Source of the DNA: Peribolospora baueri
Lineage: Eukaryota; Basidiomycota; Peribolosporomycetes; Peribolosporales; Peribolosporaceae
Length of the DNA stretch: 64,000 nt
Direction of reading: 5' to 3'
Assembly: GCA_029717555.1 (NCBI GenBank)
Contig: JAMDHS010000015.1
Location: forward strand, 186,001 to 250,000
Under the pieces are notes generated by a model. The model saw only the letters and a list, made by a program, of their open reading frames with translations. It did not search any database and was not told where the DNA came from. A program made the translations under genes and the position numbers. Shown here one piece after another: positions 21,417 through 32,128 of the stretch (position 1 is the stretch's first letter; each line of letters begins with the position of its first letter).

Positions 21417-22723
21417 TCAGAACACCTTGCCGAGTACATCATCGAGTGCAACACCGCCCTCATCCACAACTCTCTTGGACTTCTTCGTCCCCCTTCTCGT
21501 CCCTTCTCCCTCCCACTCCTCCCCATCGCCCCCTTTCTCTTCCCTCTTCTTCTGCCGATCAAGGTCGGATACCTGAGAGAAGATCGGCTTGCGCTGCGTG
21601 AACGTGAAGCTCTTCCTCCCCTTTCCTTCCTTCCCCTCCTCCTCCATCCCTGCGCCCTTGCGCCCAGCACCGCTCTCCGCACCACCATCGCCCTCCTCAC
21701 GCAGCCGCTTCCTAGCCCTCTTCTCTTCCTTGGACGCCATGACCCGCGCTCGCTCGACCTTCTTCAGGTAGTCTCGCTGCTCGACGCGGGATTGGGTGAG
21801 CTCGGTCCGAAGTCTGGATTCGTGAGAGGCCTTCTCGTAGGCTATGGGAGGGCGGCAGGCAGAAAAGCAAATGAAGAAGGGAGGCGGTTAGAGGTCGTCC
21901 ATCTGTCACCTATCGGCGGGACGAAGCTTGACCGGACCCGGCGCACCGGCGGACGGAAGACTCACCAATCTGCTCGGTGAGCATGTTCCACTTGAACCCG
22001 GGCAAATACTTCATCGTCCAGATGTCGTCCCTCCACGGGCTTCCCTTCTTTCCGCCGATCGGTCGCGCGTTGAGCATCTCCGCGGCCACCTTGGCCACCT
22101 TCTTGTCCGTAAACTCCACCCAGCCTTCTGTGTAGCGCGTCTTGCGGGACATTATGCCTTTGCGTCGGTTCGCGGCGTCTATTTTGGTTTGAACAATAGC
22201 GCGTGGAAAGATGAAGAGGATGGAATCAGCCGTGTCCTAGATCTCCCTCGCTCATTCCGAACCCAGCATACGTACCTTCTTGCTGCAAAAACACCCTTCC
22301 TATCTCCCCAAACTGACCCAGGATATGCTTTACTTTGGCTGGTTTCATTCCGGGGGGGATCCTCGAGATGTACACGATGCCAGACTTGCGTTGGCGGGCT
22401 TGGAACTTGGCCAACTCCGCCGGCGTCAGGGGTTTGACGACGCGCTCCGGCTTCCCGTCCTCGTTCTCGCTGGTCGACTGTGACGCCAAAGGTTCCCTTT
22501 CATCGCCAACGTCTTCCTTTACCTGATCGTTGTCGCTCTCCATGGCTCGCTCGCCCACGCCGTCGTCGCCGTCTTCCCCGTCGCCCGAAACTTCAGACGG
22601 CTCTCGCTCCTTGCCCTTGGCTTTAGGACTCTTCCTCTTCCTCCCATCCCCAAATCCCTTGTCGGACGACCCGAAGCGATCGTCGTCCGACCAATCGGTA
22701 GTTGAAAATCGGCTGTCCGCCAT
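21417..22723 (-). CDS. ESF2: Esf2/ABT1, 18S rRNA processing factor
   Basis: Nucleolar RRM protein of the small-subunit processome that supports early pre-18S cleavage and the Dbp8 helicase. Three exons: 22723-22276, 22178-21966, 21841-21417; 361 residues. A disordered acidic N-terminus (about 1-110) precedes the [24 protein letters not shown] with [11 protein letters not shown], then [20 protein letters not shown] and the conserved [25 protein letters not shown] split by wide spacing. The segment [21 protein letters not shown] is a family hallmark. A Lys/Arg/Glu-rich tail ends in a GKVF tetrapeptide. ATG 22723 was preferred because it opens the acidic MADSRFS start; an ATG further upstream is possible but unlikely. 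Divergent from IPI3. Confidence 0.94.
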
Positions 22724-23092
22724 AGTGCCCGCGCAGGTGGAGATGTCTGGGGGGTGGTTCCGAGAAAGCGTCAAAGCAAAGGTATCAACGTTTGCTGGAT
22801 GGGTCTGGAAAGACTGCGGCGCGGAGATGAGCGGCGTTGACTGGCTTGGCATAAAACGATCGTCCTGTGCCGCAGTTATTGGAAATACAGTGTCCGTTGC
22901 TGAGGGTGGACGTTGATGAGGACGACGACGAGGCAGCACAACGACGTCGAGCGTAGACGACAACGTGAACGAGGCCGACTACTGGGTTGACGAGTCGCCG
23001 TATATCTGGACGGGGGTGCAACTGTCCGCGTCTGCGCCTTTACTCTGTGACCGACTCTATCTTCGCCCTCCTTCCCCAGCCAACTCTCGACC
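22724..23092. promoter_or_regulatory. shared upstream region of ESF2 and IPI3, with two GATGAG cores
   Basis: 369 bp between divergent starts of two ribosome-biogenesis genes. GATGAG occurs at 22826-22831 and 22915-22920. GATGAG is the core of the PAC element found upstream of ribosome-biogenesis genes in ascomycete yeasts. Whether it functions in this lineage is unknown, and a hexamer can occur by chance. Confidence 0.3.
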
Positions 23093-25262
23093 ATGCTCCG
23101 CGAAGCGCTCCTCGTCTCAAACTCTCCTTCCTCCTCGTCGTCGCCTTCCTCCCTCTCCTTACTCGACCTCAACTCGCTTTCGACCCTCATATCTTTCAAG
23201 CAGGCCGTTTCTGCTTCTTCGCATTCCACCGGCTTTGTCGGCGCGAAAGATGGTCTCGGAGGCCTTGTGTTCAGTGTGCAGAAGGATAAAGCGGTGCTAA
23301 ACGTTTGGAACTGGCAGAGGGTAAGTCAAAGGCAACGTGATGGAGTCCAAGAGTTACCCTCTCGGATAGTTGGAGACCCTCTGATTCGGTGTCACTCCGT
23401 CTCCAGGACCAGCTTCACCTCCGAATTATTCTCCCGCAAAAGCTCGCTTCTTTGTCCTGCTCTCCCAGCGGCAAATGGATAGCTGGAGGCTCGGAAGACG
23501 GTCGGATATACGTCTGGGAGACCTCTACGGGCACGTTACTCTCCTCTCACGACGCTCACTATCGTGCTGTGAATGTCCTCAAATGGACTGACGACGACGC
23601 GGCGCTCGTGTCGGGCAGTGAGGACTCGGGCGTTAGCGTTTGGGCGACGGGAAGGTGAGTTGACGAGCATGCATCTCCAGGATTTGGCCAGTCTGAACGT
23701 ATCGCATTACGCCTTAGCCAGATCTGGGTAGGGCTATGAAGTGTACTAACCGAATGGTACTGTCTCTTCTCTTCTCCGTTGACCGGTCTGATAGCTTGCT
23801 ATCCCCAGCGCAAAAAGGCTCTTTCACCCTGCCCGTTCCATATGCCTCCTTCTCCGACCACACCCTTCCGATCACTGACCTGGCCATCGGCCTGGGAAAG
23901 TTCCCCCGAGGGCGGATTTGGACTGCCAGCGCGGATGGTAGCGTCAAGGTGCGTTTCTGTCGAACCGGGCCGATTCCCCGCCCGATTTCCCGCTTCCGCT
24001 TACGACCTTACATCGATTGCCGCTGCGACACAGCTGTGGGATCTCGCGACCCGCTCGCTCCTTACAACCTTCATGTTCCCGTCGCCGATCGACCGGATAG
24101 CTCTCGATCCAACAGAACGACTGTTCTTCGCCGCCTCGTCTGCCTCTCCCATCCCTACCTCTTCTTCTGCCCGGCCTTCCTCGTCTCAAGGGCGGGTATA
24201 CAGAGTGGACATGTTCAGAAGACGGAAGGAGGGAGCTGTTCATTCCAGCATGGTGGACACTTTAACCGGTTTGAGAAGTGGCGATAGTTTTGAAGCTGTC
24301 GGCGGTGGGGGCCCTGGAGAGGTGCAGAGATGGGAAGCAGACGAGAGCCGGAGGTTGATCGAGGTTCCGTAAGTGTTGCGGTCTGAACGCCATTCTGCCT
24401 GTCGTGATGTGAGCTCACCTGCCTCTTGCGGATCGCCGCCTCACACGGTTCGTTTGTCGACAGGGACGCTGTCCAATCCATGGCACTCTCCCTCTCTGCC
24501 TCTCACCTCATCATCGGCACCACCACCGAAGTCCTCCACATCTTTGATGTGCCCTCCTCCCAGCTCCTCCGTACTTACGCGCTCACCGCCTCAGCCCAAG
24601 CGGCAATGTCTGCGCCCGCCGCACAAGCGCCACGGCCCGGCGCAACCTCAAATCTAGGTGTCACATCCCTTGCGACGATGCTCAGGCCGCCGGATTTGAT
24701 GGGCCACCTCGAGCTAGGCGTCGCCGGACGAGGAGGCGGAGGAGGAGGCAGGGGCCTGGAGACCATGCCTGTCCGTCCGATCGCGCCTTTTGCGCGGACG
24801 GTGGGCAGACTGGAAGAAGTGGTCGTGAGAGTCGGGGACGGAGAGGATGTGAGTGCTTTAGCAGACGTATCTGAAGGTTCGGGGGGAGGGCCGGCGACAG
24901 GAGGTGGATGCCAGATCGGGATGATGACTCCTATGGCGCACGCATTCCTTTTCCCCCGTTCGTTTGACCAGGTCACGGCCATTCTCAACCCACTCTCCCC
25001 GTTTTCTTATCCGGCCCCCGTTTCGGAGTCATCCCCTCCCTCCGCACTCCTCGCAATACGACCCACGCTCTCGTCTGCAACCACCGCGACGACAGCCAAC
25101 GATGAGTCTCGCACTTCTCAACACCTGCAGCTGTCCGACCTTCAGTCCGAAGTGGCTCGCTTGAGGGAGCAGTTGAGTCAAGCGACGGCGGTGAACGACG
25201 AGATGTGGAAGGCGATCGTCGAAGGGAGCCTGCCCGGAATTCGACTGTCGAAGGACAGTTAG
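23093..25262 (+). CDS. IPI3: Ipi3/WDR18, WD40 protein of the Rix1 complex
   Basis: Nucleolar/nuclear WD40 protein of the Rix1-Ipi1-Ipi3 complex, needed for ITS2 removal and 60S maturation. Five exons: 23093-23320, 23407-23654, 23795-23948, 24034-24368, 24464-25262; 587 residues. Visible blades include CSPSGKWIAGGSEDGRIYVW, LVSGSEDSGVSVWA, and ASADGSVKLWDLATRSLL split across an intron. The DAVQSMALSLSASHLIIGTT block and the C-terminal coiled coil (LSDLQSEVARLREQLSQATA) match the Ipi3/WDR18 plan. A Gly-rich and Ala/Pro-rich insert at roughly residues 415-500 makes it longer than human WDR18 (432). Confidence 0.9.
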
Positions 25263-25460
25263 CTGTACCCTTCGTCGTTTCAACGCGCTGAGAAGAAGAT
25301 GGGTTTCATCTCTATGAGGGACACCGGAAGTCTTAAGTATAGCAAAGGACAGGGGGAGCTCAAAGGAATACATTAGACAAGAAACAAAGTGTCCGCGTGT
25401 AGATGGTCTTGCGCATACCAACAGCGAAGGAAAGCCCGAACGAACGTCTGATGCGGTCGC

Positions 25461-26003
25461 TCATCCAAATATCAATTCGTAAACGATGACCAGTACATTG
25501 ACAATGATCAAGGGTACTGGAAAGGAAAAGAACAAGAAAAAAAATCAAAAACAAATTCAGAGTAAGCGAACACGCGCGGAGCTTGAGCGGCAAGGAGCGA
25601 AGTAGAATGCAACTGAAACTTTCCGTACGACTCACTCCGCATCAACGTCCTGATGGCGCTGATCAGGTTAACCAACCTGACCTTGACGCTCGCATTGTTT
25701 GGGTCGTACGGGTTCCCGACGCCGCCTCCGCCCGCCGGCCCTGCCCCGTATGGACCCGCATCGCCGAAAGAGTGTATCTGTTGCTGCTGGATGGCAGCAG
25801 GCGACCAGCCAACTGACGTGGGCGACGTGAAGACCAAACAAAGAGGGCGAGAAGGTATGTCACGGAGGACGGCGCGCAGACGAGGCGAGACGAAACGAGA
25901 CGGTGAGACGAAACGCACCTCGTGCCAAGAACCGCTCCTCGTTCAAGACGGCGACGGCGTTGATGAGCAAAAGCGCGACGCGGAAGATGTTGCCGATGGT
26001 CAT
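25461..26003 (-). CDS. YOS1: Yos1/IER3IP1, ER-Golgi transport membrane protein
   Basis: Small membrane protein that works with Yip1-Yif1 in COPII vesicle transport from ER to Golgi. Three exons: 26003-25919, 25812-25636, 25516-25461; 105 residues. The N-terminal hydrophobic segment TIGNIFRVALLLINAVAVL is followed by NEERFLAR, a family motif. After a Gly/Gln-rich loop, the conserved SVKVRLVNLISAIRTLMR leads into the C-terminal membrane segment IPLIIVNVLVIVYELIFG. Exon 2 ends in CGGA before GTGAGT, and the joined codon gives the expected isoleucine. Yeast Yos1 is 87 residues; the difference is the loop. Confidence 0.95.
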
Positions 26004-26083
26004 CGTCGTCAATGGCTTGTTGCTTGTTGCTCGTCGCTCGTCATTCGTCGTGCGTCGTTCGTCGTTGCTGTCTTCGTCGTCGC
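26001..26083. repeat. imperfect TCG/TTGT-rich simple repeat
   Basis: Degenerate tandem array of CGTCGT, CTTGTTG and TTCGTCG units just upstream of, and touching, the YOS1 start. It probably lies in the 5' untranslated region. Confidence 0.6.
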
Positions 26084-26519
26084 CCAGATCGAACCCTCTC
26101 AGCGCACCGTCCCCGACGATACGTGTCGAGTAGGGTTGCCGCAGCCGACCGCAACGAGCAGCCCTCCTGGATCCATATCCTGTACGCCAGAACGAAGGCC
26201 AGAACGACCGTTCCGCCGACGCAATCTGGTTGTCCTCGCTTCACAAGGGCTCCAAAGCATGCGGAGTGGTGTATGGTTCAAGTCTATCCTGAGCGTCTTC
26301 CGGCCGGTCAGACAAGCCGAGCCGAGCCAGACAGGCTGCCGAACGGCGTCTCATGTATCGTACAAAGAACCGGACCTCTTCGAGCGGCTGGCCAAAGTGA
26401 GCCATAATGTCGCCGGCCGCAGACCGGACCTCCAGACAAGGCTGGATGGTACAGCAAGACGATCAGAGATGACATGAGACAGGGGAGGTCAGTGGGCGCT
26501 ATCCTTGGCTCATGCCATA
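26084..26519. other. intergenic region between OXA1 3' end and YOS1 promoter
   Basis: About 430 bp between two minus-strand genes. Open frames on both strands lack conserved motifs, and I see no gene. Confidence 0.55.
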
Positions 26520-28240
26520 TTAGAACCTCGAGCGGCCCTGCCTCCTCTGCCTAGCCGCCTCGATCCTCTTCTTCTTATTATCCGCCTCCGGATCTGCCTG
26601 TGCATCGCCTTCCATCAGCTCTCCGATCGCCTCATCCCTCCTCTTCCTCGCCGCCGCTGCCACCTTGTTCTGCCGTACAGTGGCACGAGCGGTTCGCTCT
26701 CGCTGCTCAGAGAACGCCTCGTAGCTCCTCTTGACGCTCTCAATGAAGCCAGGCTCGGGTTCGGCGTTGGGATTCTGCGGTCGAGGCTTGATTTTGGGAA
26801 TGCCAAAATACGCGCGCACCGCCGGGCGGCTGGCGACGACGGCCTGGAGGAGGGAGAAAGTGTTGTTCGTCACCCAGTAGACAAGCACCGCCTGTAACGT
26901 TGAAAGGGGAAAAAATTGTGCGTGTGAGTCACCGCGCTTGACAGACCGCTGTGGTAGAACAAAGTGTCGATGATGATGAGAAATAGACGAAAGTGCGCAG
27001 CTCACCGCTGGGAAATTAAGTACGAAGGGGATGACGGCGACCGAAGCAATACGAGCAAAGTTCTTGATCTTTGCTGTTTGCGGTGTCTTAACCTGGGTTC
27101 CCATCTCAGCTCCGACCTGGGGGAGAAGAAGAAAAACCGAACCGATGTAGGAGACCGGTGAGAAGTCGCGTGAAACGCCAAGCTGGATGATAGGCAGTTC
27201 GAAACGCAGCTCACCTCGAGAACGAGCAAAGTCATACCGGCGCTGACGATGGGCAGCACATAGTACGGGTCCATCGCTGTCAAATCCGTGAACCACGCCA
27301 CACCGCCATCCTTCATCTGGGGCACAGGGTGGGTAGCCATGCCCCTCAAAGCGAAGAAGAAGCTGATGAAGAGCGGCATCTGAACGGCAGGGAGCAGGAG
27401 AGCCTTGAAAGGGCTGGCGTTATTATCCTTGAACAGTTGCTGGACCGCCAACGTGTTCCTCTGTGTCCCAGCCGTATCACCCCTGTCCTTGGCCTGCTTG
27501 ATCCGAGCCATCGCCGCCTGCATTTGCGGCTGGATGTTGGCCAGACGAGCGTTGTTGCCCTGCACTTTGACGTAGAGGGGGAACAGCCCACACCGCACAA
27601 CGAGCGTAACGGTGGCGATGGTCGCCCACCAGGGAAGGCCGGTGCTAACGTGAACGAGCTCGAGGAAAGACTGGATAAGGCCCGAGGGAGACCATCCGCC
27701 GAGGCCCATGGTCTTAAGGTCGCCCAATTTCATGGCTTCTTGGGCGAGATCAGACGAGGAAATGGGAGTCGGTGTGGTCAGAGCAGAGGTGTCGGCGACG
27801 GAAAGGACATTGGCGTCCAGCTGAGAATCTAGAGTGGTGGATGTAGGCGTCACCGGAGCCGCCTCTTCAGGTGTCGTCGGCGGCGGCGGCGCCGGTGCCA
27901 GTGTCTCCGGGACGCTCTGCGATCCTGGGGCCGGTGAAGTGGGCTTGGGATTGCCCGAACCCCAAGAAAACCCCCACAGCGAGCGGGACGCCATGAAAAC
28001 TGCTCCTTGCCGGGCATGCGTCGCGGCCGGCGAAGACGCGGTGAGGAAGACAGGCGAGGCCGTTCGTATTCGTGAGATGCGACTAGCAAAGGAGACAGAG
28101 ACCGTCTCAGCGTCGATCAATGCGGTCACTACTCCGTTCACCTATTTGAGCTCCGAGAGCACTTACGATGGCTGCACGCTCCGAGCAAGCATTACCCCGG
28201 CACCCCGGGAGCTGGCCAAGCCCCTAGAAAGGACGAGCAT
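26520..28240 (-). CDS. OXA1: mitochondrial inner-membrane insertase Oxa1
   Basis: YidC/Oxa1/Alb3 insertase that places mitochondrially made proteins into the inner membrane. Four exons: 28240-28167, 28082-27215, 27116-27006, 26891-26520; 474 residues. The first exon (MLVLSRGLASSRGAGVMLAR) and the Arg-rich start of exon 2 form a mitochondrial presequence. Exon 1 was added because its phase and splice sites fit exactly. The insertase core is about residues 170-400: STGLPWWATIATVTLVVRCGLFPL, FKALLLPAVQMPLFISFFFALRGM with VPQMKDGG, YYVLPIVSAGMTLLVLE, then NFARIASVAVIPFVLNFPA and AVLVYWVTNNTFSLLQA. The C-terminal matrix tail is a basic coiled coil (ATVRQNKVAAAARKRRDE) that binds the mitoribosome. 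Confidence 0.94.
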
Positions 28241-28475
28241 GTTGTCAAGGAAGATAGAGTCGGCGGAGTGACCGTGATCGTGGTGGACGGAGACGGAAAA
28301 CGTCGGTTGCGAGCATTTCTTCGCGGCCGATTGCCGCAGTCTTTACAGGCAGTCCACCCTGACAATGGCGAGGACTCCGAATTTCGCTCAGACGATCTCA
28401 GGCCTCGATTCGATAGTCTGTCTACAAGTACACTCGAATAGTCTTGCAATCAAAAAGGATATCTATCTTAGGTGT

Positions 28476-30173
28476 TCAGCCCCCTGACGCCAGCGGTACC
28501 CCCGGATTCCGCATCCCCAGTCCTTCTACGGCGGCCCTCAACTCCCTTTCAAATGCGAGAGACATCTCGTAGCCTCCTGGCCAGATCTTCTCGTCCCTTT
28601 GCATCCCTTCGTGCCATGCGTCCTGATAATCGGACAGAGAAGGACGTAGTTCATAAATCTCTGAATAGTCGTCCCACTGCGCCAAAGGCCCTTCGAAGTC
28701 GAGAAGAGAGGCGGGCGTCCAAGAGTCGGCCGGCTCCGCTGTGTCCGATGCCTTGGCCGGTCCGCCGCTGAATAGATGCAGAGGAATGTCAGACGATGAC
28801 TCCAACCGCTCGCGGTTGCGCTGAGCTGCGGACGAACGCTTGAAGGCAACCGCGCGAGCTTGAGCCACAACACGCGATGCCGGTGCGTCTGATCGTTCCT
28901 GACAAGGCGCGATTCAAGTGTCAAGGAGTCGTCAGGGGAACTCCAGGTCACAATAACTCTTATCACAGGTATTCGTAACAGAGGACGAGGAAACGCCAAC
29001 TCACCAATGCCTGGACCAACTCCCTCTTCTCTCTTTCGTGTTCTTCCCTTTCCCTCTCCTCTGCCAACCGCGCCAGTTCAGCCCTTCCTTTGCGTTCGAG
29101 CCGTAACCGTTCCTCCTCTTCCTTGGCCAGCTTCGCCTCCTGCTCGGCGAGCCGGAGGTTTGCAATGATCGACTCTCTGTTCGCCTGCTCAAAGGCTCGG
29201 ATTTTAGCATTGGTAGCTTCTACGTCGACTTCATTAATGAGGTTAAAAGCTGGCGTACCATTGCGAGAGAGAGTATAGATAGGAATTAGGCGCTCGGACA
29301 AACTCGGCTGCTATCTCTTCTAATCACCACGGACACTTACTAATCTCTTCCACTTCTTCCAAGTAATCGTTGTACTCCTTTAACGTTTCGAAGTCTTCTT
29401 CCCGTTTGTTGAAGCTGCCAGCACAAATCAAAGATCCCGTCAGGTAGTCTCGTCAGCCGACGACGTGACGAGCTGGCAACCTCGCATATATACCGACACT
29501 CACAACCTGCCTATCCGTCTTCGGATCGCCACTTCCTTTTCCACGGCCAGATCCTCGAAGGTCGGAGCGCTGAATTCAGCTTTTCGGAGCGTTTGACCAC
29601 ATACGGGGCAGGGAGATGGACCGAGGGTAAAAAGCCGGTCTATGCAAGATTCGCACCTTTCGAAAGTTAACAAGCAGAACAACAGACGTGAGAGAGCGGT
29701 AGCGGCGTGAGACGGTACACGGGTCGGCGCACGTTCCTAAACACGCCAGGACGGAGACTCCGAGAAAAGAAAGCAGCTCACATTTTGTGATAGCATGGGC
29801 CTACCAGCAAACGTAGTCTCGGGTTGAGAAAGCGGTCGCTCTTGCACACCGGACACTGGTCGTCCATCGACTGTTCGTCCGTTCGCCCGAAGGGTGCAGA
29901 ACGCCAGTTCAGCGCAGTCCTCTACCATGCCGCCATAGGACACGCCGCGGATCAGAGCGAAGAGTGAACAGGCGTGGAGCCTCTACATTCTCTCAATGTC
30001 AATCTCAACCTTCCATCACTTACTGAAAACTCGACCATTCTACCCGATGCGTCCTTGCTGGCGACGTGCGAGATGCCCGCGCCACCGGGCCCGCCAGCCG
30101 CCCCACGTTCTCGGCCTTGTGAGCCAACGCGGGAAGAGGCCCGCGAAGAGGCAACGGAAGGGCGTTTGGACAT
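28476..30173 (-). CDS. TFB3: Tfb3/MAT1, RING subunit of TFIIH
   Basis: Links the CDK-activating kinase to core TFIIH in transcription and repair. Six exons: 30173-30024, 29870-29782, 29656-29504, 29414-29341, 29249-29005, 28898-28476; 377 residues. The C3HC4 RING runs from CPVCKSDRFLNPRLRLLV and CYHKMCESCIDRLF to CPVCGQTLRK, with a characteristic following block AEFSAPTFEDLAVEKEVAIR. A long helix (EEEERLRLERKGRAELARLA) and a C-terminal region ending WPGGYEMSLAFERELRAAVE complete the family plan. Exon 1 gives an added disordered N-terminus (MSKRPSVASSRASSRVGSQ) and is inferred from a consensus GTAAGT donor in phase with a CAG acceptor. A shorter protein starting at the internal ATG at 29867 (MDDQCPVC) is the alternative. 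Confidence 0.9.
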
Positions 30174-30397
30174 CTCTACACTTCCCCTTCCTTTTGGCTT
30201 GGTGATTGGTGGTCCCGATGAGGGTTAAGCGCTGAAGCTTTTTCCCGTCGAGCCGTCCTAGAACTCGACAAGCAACTGGGGGCCGTGATCGGGGTTATCG
30301 ACGCACTCGGCCGGCTATCTCCGCGGCCGACTCTCCTGGTGAGCCGTCGAACATGGGCTCATGCGTTCACCACCAGCCGAGGGACGACGAGACGACC

Positions 30398-31326
30398 ATG
30401 ACTTCAACAATACCGGAAGCAGGCCTCTCCTCCCCAATAACCTCTCCTGGTGTGGGAGGAGGCTCGGCGTCGATGATGCTCCAAGCGGCGCAGCCCTCGG
30501 CAACGCAGGCGCTCGAGACTTATAAGAAGAGGGACGTGTCCAAAGGTGCGTCATGGCCCGGCGCGGGGAAGGTGTGTGTCGCTGGTGCGAGCTGGAACAC
30601 GCTGGGACTGTATGATTCAGGGCTCGTGTACCTTTGAGGTTTCACTCTTGGCTAATGCTTTTGTATTGGCTTTTCCTTTGGATCTTGTCTGACCATGCAC
30701 ACAACTTTACGGTCTTCGCAACCCTGTCGTCCTCCTCGTTTCCTGGCTCCCGTCTCGTTTCACCCCCCTCCACCGGCCACTGACTCTTCACAATCACCAG
30801 TGGTTGTGCGCTTCAAAGCCATCGGGAACGCCCCCATCATGAAGAACAACTACTTCCGCATTACAGCCTTCAACCGGTTTCAGGCGGTTATCCAGTTCCT
30901 GAGGAGGGAGCTGAAGTGGCAGGAGAGCGATGCGCTGGTAAGCCCGTCCGTCTCGATGAGGTCCGGTCCGGTGATCTGGACAAGCTTGGCTCACTCCATA
31001 TCCGACCCGTTCGCTGGCCCAATCACTTTCCGTACACCCCCGTCGTCGCTCGCATCTTCCCAGTTCCTCTACGTCAACTCTTCTTTCTCCCCAGCGCCAG
31101 ACGACACCGTCGGAAACCTGTACCGATGTTTCGGCACGGAAGGGCACTTGATAGTGAACTACAGGTGCGTTTCAGTCCGTGGTGGAGGAGAGGAGAAGCC
31201 TTTCCACCGTGTGTGGGGGCGACTGGAGCGAACTGGATCTGTCGTCGTTTTTTTCCCCATTTCGCTCAGCCCTTCTCGTCCGTTCGTTCTCCTCTTTTCT
31301 CCAGCTCGACAGCAGCGTGGGGCTGA
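30398..31326 (+). CDS. ATG12: ubiquitin-like autophagy protein Atg12
   Basis: Conjugated to Atg5 by Atg7 and Atg10 to form the ligase for Atg8 lipidation. Four exons: 30398-30545, 30801-30937, 31064-31164, 31305-31326; 135 residues. A disordered N-terminus of about 50 residues precedes the ubiquitin-like domain: [72 protein letters not shown]. The protein ends directly in AWG, so the conjugating glycine needs no processing, as in all Atg12. The ATG at 30398 was chosen; an in-frame ATG at 30353 would add 15 residues. Confidence 0.95.
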
Positions 31327-32128
31327 AGCGCCGTCTCAGCCCATCTTCCGTCGCGTCGCTAAAGCCAAGGTTCTATCTATCTATCTACGTCGTACGTCCG
31401 TCATGGTTCTGATTCGTAATCTATACCCTCGCATTCCCCCTTCTCGACCCGGCCTGGCCTACCCCGCGTCCGGAGCCTATGAGAGCGTTTCGTCGGGATA
31501 CCTCGTCAGAGCAGAACAGAGCAGAGCAGAGCGGAGCGGAGCCCTCTCAAACCAAGGGTGACAGACGGTCGATGGGCTGAAGAAGAAGGAAGGAAGGAAG
31601 GAAGGAAGGAAGGGATTCCCGTTTGGGTCATCATATTGATTATAGAAGACGATGAAATGCTCAAGAGGGGCGACTGTCCATGGGATGCGCCAAAAGGGCT
31701 CAGAAATGGAAAGGAAAGATGGATGGGGTTTGGTTAGAAAGAAAGAAAGGAGAACGTGGGGAGGTGGCCGAGACGAGACGAATGAAGAGAGGAGGGTATG
31801 GCGCGCATCATCGATGGAAATGCGTATGGCCAGCTGCGCTCTGGAGGAAAGTGAAGGAGTGGGATGAATGAGAAGAGTGTGGAAATAGAAGGCGATCATG
31901 GCGGGTGAAGAATGTCCATGGGTACAATGATGAATAAGATCGGCTGGGGAAAATTCAGAGGGCCGTGTCCAGAAAACCAAATCCGTTCCGTCGTCCGGCG
32001 CGGAACTGGGATATGAGGTTAGGTCAGGGGTGGTCGAAAGAAATTCTTGCAGAGGAAGAGGAAGAATTTTATGAGGCAGTCGTGCGAGGGGTCGAGCGAT
32101 CAGTTTTGCTGCTGAGTCGTCGTCGTCG
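31327..32128. other. convergent intergenic region ATG12 / rhomboid gene
   Basis: About 800 bp tail-to-tail. It holds a GAGCA/GAGCG repeat (31508-31543) and a GGAA tetranucleotide run (31586-31613). The longest open frame (minus strand, 31477-31980) is low-complexity and reads through the repeats; I do not call it a gene. Confidence 0.55.
31586..31613. repeat. (GGAA)n microsatellite
   Basis: About six to seven perfect copies of the tetranucleotide, downstream of ATG12 and next to a GAGCA-type repeat. Confidence 0.9.

Noticed and set aside
31477-31980. 167-codon minus-strand frame between ATG12 and the rhomboid gene
   Set aside because: It reads straight through a GGAA microsatellite and a GAGCA repeat; low complexity.
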